Below are positions 1-7,009 of a DNA stretch of 8,414 bases, one piece after another (position 1 is the first letter of the stretch; each line of letters starts with the position of its first letter). The stretch spans positions 1-8,414 of the forward strand of contig JBLIOL010000250.1 of assembly GCA_047639615.1 (NCBI GenBank), written 5' to 3'. A program made the translations under genes and the position numbers. The DNA is from CAYWNK01 sp047639615 (GTDB lineage: Bacteria > Planctomycetota > UBA1135 > GCA-002686595). Under the pieces are notes generated by a model. That model saw only the letters and a program-made list of their open reading frames with translations, ran no database searches and was not told where the DNA came from.

Positions 1-89
1 AAGCGCGCGTCATCGATCAACACACCCTGCGCTTTCCGTCCGACCACGCGGCCTTGCTCGTTCGCTACGGCCCGAAAACGGTGCAGTGA
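1..89 (+). CDS. 3' end of a protein, possibly endonuclease/exonuclease/phosphatase fold
   Basis: The frame whose first full codon starts at base 3 is open to a TGA at 87-89 and encodes 28 residues ending LRFPSDHAALLVRYGPKTVQ. The Ser-Asp-His followed by hydrophobic residues (SDHAALLV) resembles the last catalytic motif of the endonuclease/exonuclease/phosphatase superfamily, where the His is the general base near the C-terminus. Only this tail is visible, so the family call rests on one short motif. That the stretch is coding is more certain than what it encodes. The next gene on the same strand begins 30 bases later and could be co-transcribed. Confidence 0.5.
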   Translation, partial: ARVIDQHTLRFPSDHAALLVRYGPKTVQ

Positions 90-106
90 GTTTGCCCGAA
101 TCAAGT

Positions 107-112
107 TAGGAT
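107..112 (+). promoter_or_regulatory. TAGGAT: possible leaderless -10 box, or Shine-Dalgarno
   Basis: TAGGAT lies 7 bases before the ATG at 120. It fits the TANNNT -10 pattern that would place the transcription start at or next to the ATG. The same bases contain AGGA (108-111), 8 bases from the ATG, which could instead be a Shine-Dalgarno sequence. No convincing -35 box is seen. The sequence alone does not decide between the two readings. Confidence 0.35.
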
Positions 113-119
113 CGAGCGC

Positions 120-2228
120 ATGACGATTCCCAAGCGAGCCATGCTGATCTGTGCCTTGCTGCATTGGGTCCTGCTCGCTCCCCTCTGGGGCCAGGCCGAC
201 CATGAACGGGCAGAGCCCTACGACCTGGTCATCTATGGTGGCACTTCGGCAGGGGTGATCGCCGCTGTTCAAGCTCATGCGATGGGCAAGAGCGTGATCA
301 TCGTGAGTCCCGACGCGCACTTGGGCGGGCTCAGTGCCGGCGGACTCGGCTGGACGGACAGCGGCAATAAGGCCGTCATCGGCGGTCTCAGCCGAGCCTT
401 CTATCAGCGCCTCAAGCGGCACTACGATCAGCCCCAGGCCTGGCGCCAGCAAGAGGCCAGCGACTATTCTCGCTATCGTCAGGAGGCCGATGCCATGTGG
501 GTCTTTGAGCCCCACGTTGCGGAGCGGGCCTTCGAGGAGTTGATCCGCGAGGCCGGTATTCCCGTGCTGCGGGAGCGCTTGCTCAAGCGCTCTGGCGGCG
601 TCGAATTGAAGGATGGCGTCATCCGATCGATACGCACCTTGGACGGTGCGCGCTATCGCGGCCGCATGTTCATCGACGCGACCTACGAGGGCGATCTCTT
701 AGCCGCCTCTGGTGTCAGTTTTCACGTGGGCCGCGAGTCCAACGAGCTCTACGACGAGACCTTGAATGGGGTGCAGAGCCAGAGGGCGGTATCGCATCAA
801 TTTCAAGGGAAGGTTGATCCCTATCTGGTCCTCGGCGATTCAAGCAGTGGTCTCCTGCCACGCATTCATGGGGGAGAGCCGGGGGCGGAGGGCGCCGGAG
901 ACGAGCGCCTGCAGGCGTACTGCTACCGCCTGTGCATGACGGACGCCCCCGACAATCGCGTGGCCTTCACGAAGCCAACGGGCTACGACCCTGCACAGTA
1001 CGAGCTCTTGCTGCGGACACTCTTGGCCGGCTCAAAGCACGTCTTCGGCAAGCTGGACCCGGCCCCGAACCGTAAGACCGATACGAACAACCACGGGTCC
1101 TTCTCCACGGACAACATCGGCCAGAACTACGACTATCCCACGGCTACCTATGAGCGCCGCCGAGAGATCTTGGCGGAGCACGAACTCTATCAGCGGGGCT
1201 ACTTTTACTTCCTTTGCAACGACCCGCGCGTACCTGCGGATGTGCGCCAACGCATGGGGCGCTGGGGCTTGGCCAAGGATGAGTTCCTGGACAACGATCA
1301 TTGGCCTCATCAGATCTATGTGCGCGAGGCGCGCCGCATGGTCAGCGATTTCGTCATGAGCGAGCGCCACCTGCGCGGCCTCGAGCCAACGCCGCGACCG
1401 GTGGGCATGGGCTCTTACAACATGGACTCGCACCACGTGCAGCGCTATGTGGCCTACGACGAAGAGGGCCGGGCCTACGTACGCAACGAGGGGGATCTAC
1501 AGATCAATCCAGGAGGGCCCTACCCCGTCTCCTACGATGCCCTCGTTCCGCGCAAGGCTGAATGCCGCAACCTGCTCGTGCCCATCTGTCTCTCGAGCTC
1601 GCACATCGCCTATGGCTCCATCCGCATGGAGCCGGTATTCATGCTCCTGGCGCAGTCGGTGGCGACCGCAGCCTGCCTTGCGATCGATGCTGAGTGCGCC
1701 GTTCAGGACGTCGATTACGAGGCCTTACGCCAGCGCCTGCTGGAGGATGGGCAGGTGCTCGCGGCGCCGCTCAATTCGAAGGCGGATCCTGGGGCTCGCT
1801 CGATACCTAAGGAGGGGCTCGCCGGCCTTGTGCTGGACGACAGTCAGGCAAAGTTCGAGGGGGACTGGCCAGCGAGCACGGTTCAGGCCTTCTTCTTGAA
1901 CGGTGGCTACCGACACGACGACAACCGGGAGAAGGGTCACAAGCTGGCGCGCTTTGAAGTCCAGGTTCCAAGGGCTGGTCGCTACTCCGTTCGACTGTCC
2001 TACGCGCCCCATTCGAATCGATCCCGGCGCGTGCCTGTAGTCATCGGGCATGCGGGAGGGAGCACGACGGTTCACGTGAACCAACGCCTGCGCCCCGACG
2101 TGGATGGCCTGTTCCACGCTCTCGGCGACTTCGCTTTCGAGCCGGGGCAGACGTTGGTGACAGTCCTCACCGAAGGGACCGAGGGCTACGTGATCGTGGA
2201 TGGCATTCAGTTGGTGCCTGTGGAATAA
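120..2228 (+). CDS. secreted FAD-dependent oxidoreductase with golvesin-type C-terminal domain
   Basis: This 702-residue protein is predicted to be an exported FAD-dependent oxidoreductase of the FAD_oxidored type, often annotated 'xanthan lyase' in Planctomycetota and Verrucomicrobiota. Residues 1 to about 26 form a Sec-type signal peptide (basic MTIPKR, hydrophobic core, then GQA). A Rossmann nucleotide-binding turn follows at residues 36-45 (LVIYGGTSAG), and the HLGGLSAGGLGWTD block typical of this family lies shortly after. The middle region carries the family's long insert. Residues 579-702 look like a separate beta-rich domain of the golvesin/Xly carbohydrate-binding-like type (ARFEVQVPRAGRYSVRLSY, ending VIVDGIQLVPVE). 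This architecture suggests a periplasmic or surface role on a carbohydrate-related substrate, but the substrate cannot be read from the sequence. The ATG at 120 is chosen because it directly precedes the signal peptide. No frame damage is seen. Confidence 0.9.
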   Translation: MTIPKRAMLICALLHWVLLAPLWGQADHERAEPYDLVIYGGTSAGVIAAVQAHAMGKSVIIVSPDAHLGGLSAGGLGWTDSGNKAVIGGLSRAFYQRLKRHYDQPQAWRQQEASDYSRYRQEADAMWVFEPHVAERAFEELIREAGIPVLRERLLKRSGGVELKDGVIRSIRTLDGARYRGRMFIDATYEGDLLAASGVSFHVGRESNELYDETLNGVQSQRAVSHQFQGKVDPYLVLGDSSSGLLPRIHGGEPGAEGAGDERLQAYCYRLCMTDAPDNRVAFTKPTGYDPAQYELLLRTLLAGSKHVFGKLDPAPNRKTDTNNHGSFSTDNIGQNYDYPTATYERRREILAEHELYQRGYFYFLCNDPRVPADVRQRMGRWGLAKDEFLDNDHWPHQIYVREARRMVSDFVMSERHLRGLEPTPRPVGMGSYNMDSHHVQRYVAYDEEGRAYVRNEGDLQINPGGPYPVSYDALVPRKAECRNLLVPICLSSSHIAYGSIRMEPVFMLLAQSVATAACLAIDAECAVQDVDYEALRQRLLEDGQVLAAPLNSKADPGARSIPKEGLAGLVLDDSQAKFEGDWPASTVQAFFLNGGYRHDDNREKGHKLARFEVQVPRAGRYSVRLSYAPHSNRSRRVPVVIGHAGGSTTVHVNQRLRPDVDGLFHALGDFAFEPGQTLVTVLTEGTEGYVIVDGIQLVPVE

Positions 2229-2401
2229 CGACCTGGGCAGCGGACTGAGGCTGGGGCCGGACAGGTTCGGCTGGGGTGCGGTTCCTAGGGACTGATGCCC
2301 GAGGGCGCAGTGCCCACCTGCGGCTGGGCAGATCCGAGAGTCCGTAGAGGCGCCACTTGGACGCCAGTCAGGCGGTTTCACCCGGATTGGAGAGGTCGGT
2401 C

Positions 2402-2407
2402 TAGAGT
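2402..2407 (+). promoter_or_regulatory. candidate leaderless -10 box for the DUF3500 gene
   Basis: TAGAGT ends 6 bases before the ATG at 2414, with GGGGGC between. The position fits a -10 hexamer with transcription starting at the start codon. No clear -35 box is seen at 16-18 bases upstream. The G-run could be read as a weak, badly spaced ribosome binding site. Confidence 0.45.
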
Positions 2408-2413
2408 GGGGGC

Positions 2414-3484
2414 ATGAACCGATCCTGGCTGTGTCTTTCCTTCCTTGGACTGTTCCTCTTGGCGGGGGCGCTGAGTCCTCCGCTCGCGGATCCGATGGGG
2501 CGTGAGTCCTTGACGTCGCGGGTTCTGGCTAGCTACGAGCCGGAGGGGGCGCCGGATGCCGACGCGAAGGGGAGGGCCAAGGTGGCTGCGGGATTTTTGT
2601 CCAGCCTGACGGACGAGCACCGCTCGCAGGCGAGCTTTGGATTTGAGGATGCAGAGCGGCAGGACTGGACCAACGTGCCGCCTGGGGTGGACGAAGGTGG
2701 AGTGCGGCTCGGGGACTGCAGCGAGTCAGAGCTGAAGGCGGCCCTCGACCTGTTGGCGGTTGTGCTCAGCGACTCTGGCTACGCCAAGGTCTGCAACATT
2801 CTGTTGGCGGACGACCTACTTCTGCGCGACGGTCAACCTCGCCGGGGTTTTGGCGCTGAGAACTTCTGGCTAGCCATCTTTGGCGAGCCGAGCGCGGAGG
2901 GGCCCTGGGCTCTGCAACTGGACGGCCATCACCTCGCATTGAACATGACCTTTGAAGGAGAGCACATTGGTCTCTCTCCAACATTCTGGGGCGTTCAGCC
3001 GGCCAACTTCAGCCGAGCCGGAGTGGGCTATGAGCCCATGGGGGCTGAGTCTGCTAAGGCTTACGCCTTGCTCGCTTCCTTGAATGAAGAGCAGCGTGCC
3101 ATCGCCATCGTCTCCGATCAGCGCGGCAGGATCGAGACCGCCGCCGGGCGCGACGGGTTCATTCCGGGTCCACAGGGGCTGGCTTGCAGTGAGTTTGGTC
3201 AAGATCAGGTGCAGCTACTGTCCGACCTGCTGACGATTTATGTGAAGGTACTCCCGCCGCCGCATGCCAAAGCACGTCTGGTGCTGATGCTCGCGAGCGT
3301 TGATGAAATGACCTTCTCCTGGAGCGGACCGGCCAGCCATCCCGCCGACGTCTCCTTCCGCCTGCAGAGCCCGGAGTTCATTCTGGAGTACGCCTGCCAG
3401 GATATCGGTGGCAAGCCCCTGGAACACCTACACGCCATGTACCGGGAGCCGACCCGCGAGTACCGCGCTGGCGGGAAGAAATAG
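2414..3484 (+). CDS. secreted DUF3500 family protein
   Basis: The 356-residue protein matches the DUF3500 pattern, a family of undefined biochemical role. A hydrophobic signal peptide covers residues 1 to about 25. Recognisable family blocks follow in order: DWTNVPP at 84-90, the helical AALDLLAVVLSDSGY around 109-123, FGAENFWLAIFGEPS at 146-160, and PWALQLDGHHLALNMTFEG at 164-182. The conserved tail HLHAMYREP is at about 338-346. Paired histidines (DGHH, HLH) hint at metal binding or catalysis, but that is inference. The stop at 3482-3484 lies 54 bases before the GTG of the EF-hand/deiodinase-like selenoprotein on the same strand, so the two are probably one operon. The first gene has the leaderless-type upstream sequence and the second a Shine-Dalgarno. 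Family assignment is firm; function is unknown. Confidence 0.85.
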   Translation: MNRSWLCLSFLGLFLLAGALSPPLADPMGRESLTSRVLASYEPEGAPDADAKGRAKVAAGFLSSLTDEHRSQASFGFEDAERQDWTNVPPGVDEGGVRLGDCSESELKAALDLLAVVLSDSGYAKVCNILLADDLLLRDGQPRRGFGAENFWLAIFGEPSAEGPWALQLDGHHLALNMTFEGEHIGLSPTFWGVQPANFSRAGVGYEPMGAESAKAYALLASLNEEQRAIAIVSDQRGRIETAAGRDGFIPGPQGLACSEFGQDQVQLLSDLLTIYVKVLPPPHAKARLVLMLASVDEMTFSWSGPASHPADVSFRLQSPEFILEYACQDIGGKPLEHLHAMYREPTREYRAGGKK

Positions 3485-3526
3485 TCGAACGCGCCTAGCG
3501 CATCTGGCCCAGTCCTAACCCTGCCC

Positions 3527-3531
3527 AGGAG
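3527..3531 (+). promoter_or_regulatory. Shine-Dalgarno AGGAG deciding a GTG start
   Basis: AGGAG is separated by 7 bases from the GTG at 3539 and by 13 bases from the in-frame ATG at 3545. The spacing favours GTG as the start. This is the clearest ribosome binding site in the window, and it belongs to a gene that appears internal to an operon. Confidence 0.65.
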
Positions 3532-3538
3532 CTGAACC

Positions 3539-4825
3539 GTGACCATGTCCTTGAAGTATCTGCTGGTCCCGATAGGGATCTGCTCGCTGAATGCCTGCCG
3601 CGCGACCGAGAGCCATGGGGACGCTGCGGAACCGGTGCCGTTGCCGGTGCAGCTGTCGGTGCCGCTACCCGGGCAAGTTGCCGATGTGGATCCAGCACGG
3701 ACCGCATTTGAGTTCCTCCTGCAGCGCTACGACAGCGATGGCGACGGTGCCTTGAGCTCTTCGGAGTACAAGAGGCACCAGGGTCAGTTCGCGCGCTGGG
3801 ATACGAATGAGGATGGCCGCATCAGTGCGGAGGATTGGTCCGCTGACACGCCCAGGGTGATGCCGGAGATCACCAGCATGCAGCGCATGGACGTGCTCGG
3901 GCGTTACTTCCAGACGGATGACAATGCTATTGAGTTGCTCACCATCGATGAGTTGGCCGAGGCCTTCTACCAGTACGACGAGGCCGGCAACTTGGATGAG
4001 GAATTGGTCGAGTCCGAGTTCCGCGCGGGTCAGGCGGCTCACCAAGTGGCCATGCCCGGAGATGGTTCGATGATGATGCAGAGCTACGTGGGCGATGCCG
4101 ACGGCTGGACGCGGCTGCTGCGCTTCTACGATGCGGACGGCAGCAAGAGCCTCAATATGTTGGAGCTGTCCGCAGGCTTCGAGGACTCGGAGTCCTATGA
4201 GCTACGCTTCGATCGCGTGCGCTTCGACGATGGGGCCCCTGGCGCGGCCTTTGAACAACGTGCCTATCGCGAGGGCCTAACCGTCGGCTCAGCCATTCCG
4301 GCTGTTACGCTCATGCGACTGGAGGACGGCAGCTCGGTGGCTCTAGAGGACCTTTGCGGCCTCAAGTCCGTAGCGCTGATCTTCGGCAGCTACACATGAC
4401 CTCCCTTCCGCCAATCAGCCGGTCGGCTGAAAGCAATGTGGGAGACGTATCGTGAGGACGTGGACTTCTATGTGGTCTACATCCGTGAGGCGCATGCGCT
4501 TGACAGTGCCGTGCCCCTGGGTGGGGGCGATGACGGTGAGTTTGGCGGCGGCATCAATCCGCTCATGGAGGATCCCGTTAATCTGGAAGAGCGCAAGGCG
4601 GCCGCGAGCACCTGCGCCACCAAGCTCGCGCTCAATCCGATGCCCATGCTGGTGGATGACATGCAGGACAGCGCGAACAACGCTTTCTTCGCCTGGCCCG
4701 AACGCCTCTACCTGATCGATCAGGATGGCAAGGTGGCCTACACGGGCGAGCCCGGCCCAGGTGGCTTCGAACCGGACGAGCTCGAACAGGCCATCCAGGC
4801 TCAGCTGCAATCCCAGGAGAACTGA
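3539..4825 (+). CDS. EF-hand lipoprotein fused to iodothyronine-deiodinase-like selenoprotein (in-frame TGA = Sec)
   Basis: Read through the TGA at 4397-4399, this gene encodes 428 residues with selenocysteine at 287. Residues 1-20 are a lipoprotein signal ending in the lipobox LNAC (Cys20 acylated), so the protein should be anchored outside the cytoplasm. EF-hand calcium loops lie at 65-76 (DSDGDGALSSSE) and 88-99 (DTNEDGRISAED), with a weaker one at 198-209 (DADGSKSLNMLE). From about 245 a thioredoxin-fold deiodinase domain begins and reaches IFGSYT-U-PPF at 281-290. After the TGA the same frame continues with YREDVDFYVVYIREAHALD and later WPERLYLIDQDGKVAYTGEPGPGGF, all typical of the family. 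Relative to Sec287, Tyr314, Glu317 and His319 sit at +27, +30 and +32. As I recall it, this is the spacing of Tyr197, Glu200 and His202 to Sec170 in mouse Dio3. The physiological substrate in bacteria is unknown; thiol- or selenol-based redox chemistry or reductive dehalogenation are candidates. A nonsense-mutated pseudogene is the alternative, but no other damage is visible and a SECIS-like hairpin follows the TGA. Confidence 0.88.
4397..4399 (+). other. TGA codon read as selenocysteine (Sec287)
   Basis: This TGA falls between ACA (Thr) and CCT-CCC-TTC (Pro-Pro-Phe), giving T-U-P-P-F. In deiodinases this is the active-site position, occupied by Sec or, in some homologues, Cys. The frame upstream (3539) and downstream (to the TGA at 4823-4825) is the same, so no frameshift is needed. 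Confidence 0.87.
4400..4444 (+). promoter_or_regulatory. candidate bacterial SECIS element
   Basis: An mRNA hairpin is predicted just after the UGA. A lower stem pairs CTCCC (4401-4405) with GGGAG (4440-4444). A symmetric 9/9-base internal loop follows, with GC at 4410-4411 able to pair with GC at 4433-4434. The upper 6-bp stem pairs TCAGCC (4415-4420) with GGCTGA (4425-4430) and is capped by GGTC (4421-4424). The GGUC apical loop is the one I recall from the E. coli fdhF SECIS, where it contacts SelB. It starts 21 bases after the UGA; my recollection of fdhF gives 18. The element lies inside the coding sequence, as expected in bacteria. Its activity is inferred from structure and position only. 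Confidence 0.75.
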
Positions 4826-4868
4826 TCGACTAGCTGGATCAGCGGGCAGGTCACGCTGCTGCACCTGC
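4822..4868. terminator. weak hairpins between convergent genes
   Basis: The 69-base gap between the convergent selenoprotein and DUF1415 genes, with the adjoining stop codon, holds two short inverted repeats. One is CTGATC/GATCAG (4822-4827 with 4837-4842); the other is GCAGGT/ACCTGC (4846-4851 with 4863-4868). Neither is followed by a T-run, so if they end transcription it is not as classical intrinsic terminators. Confidence 0.2.
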
Positions 4869-4894
4869 TCGCCACGATCGCCCTCTGCCCAACG

Positions 4895-5479
4895 TCAGCC
4901 CGCGGGGTAGATGTGCGGGAATAGGCGCGAACGCTCCGCTTCGGACAGCTCTGTAACCGTTTGAATATTCCGCACCGGGATGGCTGCGGGATCAGCGTAC
5001 TCGGCCAGAACCCGATCCATGCTGGCCTCACGAATCAGGTGAACGATCGGGTGAGGAGCCCGATTGGTAAGGTTTCCCGGGTCGTCGGGGAGATTGCCCG
5101 CGAAGCAATAATCGGGGTGGAAGCTCGCGAGTTGGTAGGTGCCCCGCCATCCGAGTTCGTCGACGAGCGCGTTGGCTAGGTCGAGGAAGTCGAGGAAGTC
5201 ATCGAAGGCCTGCAGCATGTGGGGGAGCACGATTAGCGTGGTCTCATGCTGCTCAGGATTCGCATCCTCGAGCTCGGTCAAGAGCCGCTGTACATGCTGC
5301 AGGGCAGTTGCGACGTCACACAGCGGCAGCAGCTGAATCTTGATGCTGTCCGCAATCCTCGGCTTAGCAGCAAAGGGACACAGGTTGAGGCCGATGACGA
5401 CCTCATCCAGCCAGTGCTCGATGGCTCGGGTCACTGCAGGTGCACCATCTTCAGTGGCCTCTGGGCGCTTGTCTTTCAT
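4895..5479 (-). CDS. DUF1415 family protein
   Basis: This 194-residue protein has no signal peptide, so it is probably cytoplasmic. It matches DUF1415 throughout: the N-terminal helix with VIGLNLCPFA at about 28-37, a central TTLIVLPHML strand, the hallmark FHPDYCFAGNLPDD followed by NLTNRAPHPIVHLIRE, and the IPVRNIQ motif near the C-terminus. Length is normal for the family. The conserved Cys, His and Asp residues suggest an enzyme or metal site, but no function is established that I know of. It is transcribed leftward, convergent with the selenoprotein gene. Its upstream region abuts the 101-base palindrome, whose nearer arm provides a plausible -35 box. The ATG at 5479 is supported by the -10-like TAATCT ending 6 bases upstream and by the absence of a Shine-Dalgarno. 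Confidence 0.88.
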   Translation of the reverse strand: MKDKRPEATEDGAPAVTRAIEHWLDEVVIGLNLCPFAAKPRIADSIKIQLLPLCDVATALQHVQRLLTELEDANPEQHETTLIVLPHMLQAFDDFLDFLDLANALVDELGWRGTYQLASFHPDYCFAGNLPDDPGNLTNRAPHPIVHLIREASMDRVLAEYADPAAIPVRNIQTVTELSEAERSRLFPHIYPAG

Positions 5480-5485
5480 GGGCCA

Positions 5486-5513
5486 AGATTAGTGTAGTAC
5501 GGAGCCAGGACAA
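5486..5513 (-). promoter_or_regulatory. candidate promoter of the DUF1415 gene, -35 inside the repeat
   Basis: On the - strand, TTGTCC (5513-5508) is separated by 16 bases from TAATCT (5491-5486), which ends 6 bases before the ATG. The -35 hexamer lies inside the repeat arm and the -10 just outside it. The transcript would be leaderless or nearly so. Confidence 0.5.
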
Positions 5514-5594
5514 GAATCACACGGTAAGTCGGACGCTTCGGCGAAGTCGAAGCGTACGACTAACCGTGTGATTCTTGTCCTGGCTCCGTACTAC
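5494..5594. repeat. 101-base near-perfect palindrome with 28-base repeat arms
   Basis: Bases 5494-5540 pair with 5548-5594 at 45 of 47 positions around a 7-base loop (5541-5547). The only mismatches are A5526/A5562 and G5532/A5556. The outer part of each arm is GTAGTACGGAGCCAGGACAA followed by GAATCAC, and it recurs at 7010-7037. The arms begin with GTAG, the tetranucleotide that marks REP sequences mobilised by RAYT (IS200-like, REP-associated) transposases. A paired, inverted REP-type element (BIME) or a small MITE is therefore likely, though a single arm is not itself a hairpin as classical REPs are. It fills the gap between the HEXXH gene (stop at 5604-5602) and the DUF1415 start. It could also shape RNA between these co-directional genes, but no T-run follows it on either strand. 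Confidence 0.85.
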
Positions 5595-5601
5595 TATCCC
5601 C

Positions 5602-7005
5602 TCAAAGGTACTTGGCCTTCTTCCAACTTCCAACGGAGCGGATCAAGTGAATGTACCAGTCGGTTGCGTCTTGGACTCCGGCTTCTTTGAAGACGTGCAG
5701 CCAGTTGCCCCGGGGGCCATGGACGCGGGGGATCTCGACGCGGCGTTCGATGCTATGCATGAACTCGTGCAAGCAGACTACGGCTCGGGAGGGCATGTTC
5801 TTTACCGAGCCGCGCAGCTCAAGGCGCCCCCCCTTGTAGGGCAGCAAGATCGGTCCGCCGCCGAAGGCCTGAGCTGAACGCCCCCGATCCCACACGAAGG
5901 CGATGTAGTCGTGATCCCGGACCACGCGCTTGAAGAGCTCGTCCTGCGCGGGAACGATTTTGCTCGGGTCGAGGTGGCGTGTAGAGACGAGCGATCGGTA
6001 GTTGGATGATGTGAGACCAGTGAGAGTCGCGCCCTCTAGTTCGATCCATTCCGTCTCGACACGCACGCGGCCGGCGGAGTAGTGGGCTACTGCGTCCATG
6101 GCGATCTTCCAGGCGATCTTGTGGACCAGGAGCTCCTCGTCATCGAGGGTGCTCTGTTCGCCTTGTTCGCCCTCCTGATTCGTCCACTCGATATCAGTTT
6201 CCCGAATGATGAGCGCCACCGCCTTGTAGATCACGGGCCGTCTTTCGCTTTCCTCCCGCGTGCAAAGTTCGATCTTGACCTTCAGGAAACTGAGATCCTG
6301 CTGACTTAGGAAGCCAGCATCGTGCGAATCGTAGAGGTGCTCATAGGTGTACTCGTGCCAGATGCGCTGTGAGCGGGGTACAACACGCTCGTAGCGGCCC
6401 TTGTTGGAGGCGAAGGCCTGGAGGCCTTCTTGGGCGCGCAGGTAATGTTCGAGGGCGGCCTGTTTGTCCCCCTCATAGTACGCGCGATCCCCCCGGGCGA
6501 CGATGGCGTCGTGGTCGCGTACGCTGGCACGTTTCGTGTGCAGGCCAGCGGTTCGCGCTTCGATGTCCACGACGACCTCGGCCAACAGATCCTGTACGGC
6601 CTGGGGGTAGAGCCCGGCGGCGAGATCAAGGTACTCGCGGGCCGCTGCAAGACGGCCAGCAACGCGGCACTCTGCCGCATACTCGGCCAGGTTCTGCGCG
6701 AGCTGTTGCTCGTGACGGTTAGGGTCATTCGTCGCCTCGACAACTTTCCCAAGTTCCTTGACCAAGCTTCGCAGCGCGCGCTTCTTCCTGGCCGAGTTCT
6801 CCGTCTTCGCCGCTTGCTCGGCCTCTCCCATATGCCGTTCTTGAGCGCCGGTGTCACCCGCCAGCTGGCCGCGCCTTGCAAGACCGAGAGCTATCCAGGT
6901 CTGGCACTCAGCGTCGCTGAAGCGACCGGGTTCCTGGCCGAGAGCGAGGGAAACCAACAGGAACGTCGTGCAGGTGAGATGAGCGAGACCGAGTCGTACC
7001 GTCAT
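5602..7005 (-). CDS. secreted protein with helical repeats and a C-terminal HEXXH zinc-protease motif
   Basis: This 467-residue protein is of no family I recognise. Residues 1 to about 23 form a Sec signal peptide (MTVR, then a hydrophobic run to SLALG-QE). Residues from about 25 to 200 are Ala-, Glu- and Arg-rich helices of TPR-like character (for example GDRAYYEGDKQAALEHYLRAQEG). A mixed alpha/beta part follows (DYIAFVWDRGRSAQAFGGG). Near the end, HEFMH at 413-417 is an HEXXH zinc-metallopeptidase signature within a hydrophobic helix (SRAVVCLHEFMHSIERR). His429, His437 and Glu441 are possible third ligands. The spacing does not match the metzincin HEXXHXXGXXH form. It starts 27 bases after the stop of the upstream secreted gene, so co-transcription is likely. 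The ATG at 7005 lacks a Shine-Dalgarno; a poor -10-like AAGAAT lies 7 bases upstream inside the 28-base repeat. The gene is flanked by direct copies of that repeat. Confidence 0.75.
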   Translation of the reverse strand: MTVRLGLAHLTCTTFLLVSLALGQEPGRFSDAECQTWIALGLARRGQLAGDTGAQERHMGEAEQAAKTENSARKKRALRSLVKELGKVVEATNDPNRHEQQLAQNLAEYAAECRVAGRLAAAREYLDLAAGLYPQAVQDLLAEVVVDIEARTAGLHTKRASVRDHDAIVARGDRAYYEGDKQAALEHYLRAQEGLQAFASNKGRYERVVPRSQRIWHEYTYEHLYDSHDAGFLSQQDLSFLKVKIELCTREESERRPVIYKAVALIIRETDIEWTNQEGEQGEQSTLDDEELLVHKIAWKIAMDAVAHYSAGRVRVETEWIELEGATLTGLTSSNYRSLVSTRHLDPSKIVPAQDELFKRVVRDHDYIAFVWDRGRSAQAFGGGPILLPYKGGRLELRGSVKNMPSRAVVCLHEFMHSIERRVEIPRVHGPRGNWLHVFKEAGVQDATDWYIHLIRSVGSWKKAKYL

Positions 7006-7009
7006 AGGA

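Noticed and set aside
1032..1436. Antisense open frame inside the FAD oxidoreductase gene
   Set aside because: The + strand gene is unambiguous here, and the antisense product has no signal, motif or separate start signals.
2311..2330. Hairpin TGCCCA/TGGGCA as terminator of the FAD oxidoreductase gene
   Set aside because: It has only 6 bp, no T-run and lies about 80 bases past the stop; in such GC-rich DNA it may be chance.
4397..4435. Selenoprotein gene as a pseudogene broken by a nonsense mutation or sequencing error
   Set aside because: The TGA is the only interruption, the frame does not shift, it sits at the known Sec position, and a SECIS-like hairpin follows. It cannot be fully excluded without the Sec machinery genes.
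5494..5594. Integron attC site or intrinsic terminator
   Set aside because: The palindrome is almost perfect, lacks the GTTRRRY/RYYYAAC boxes and extrahelical bases of attC sites, and has no T-run on either side.
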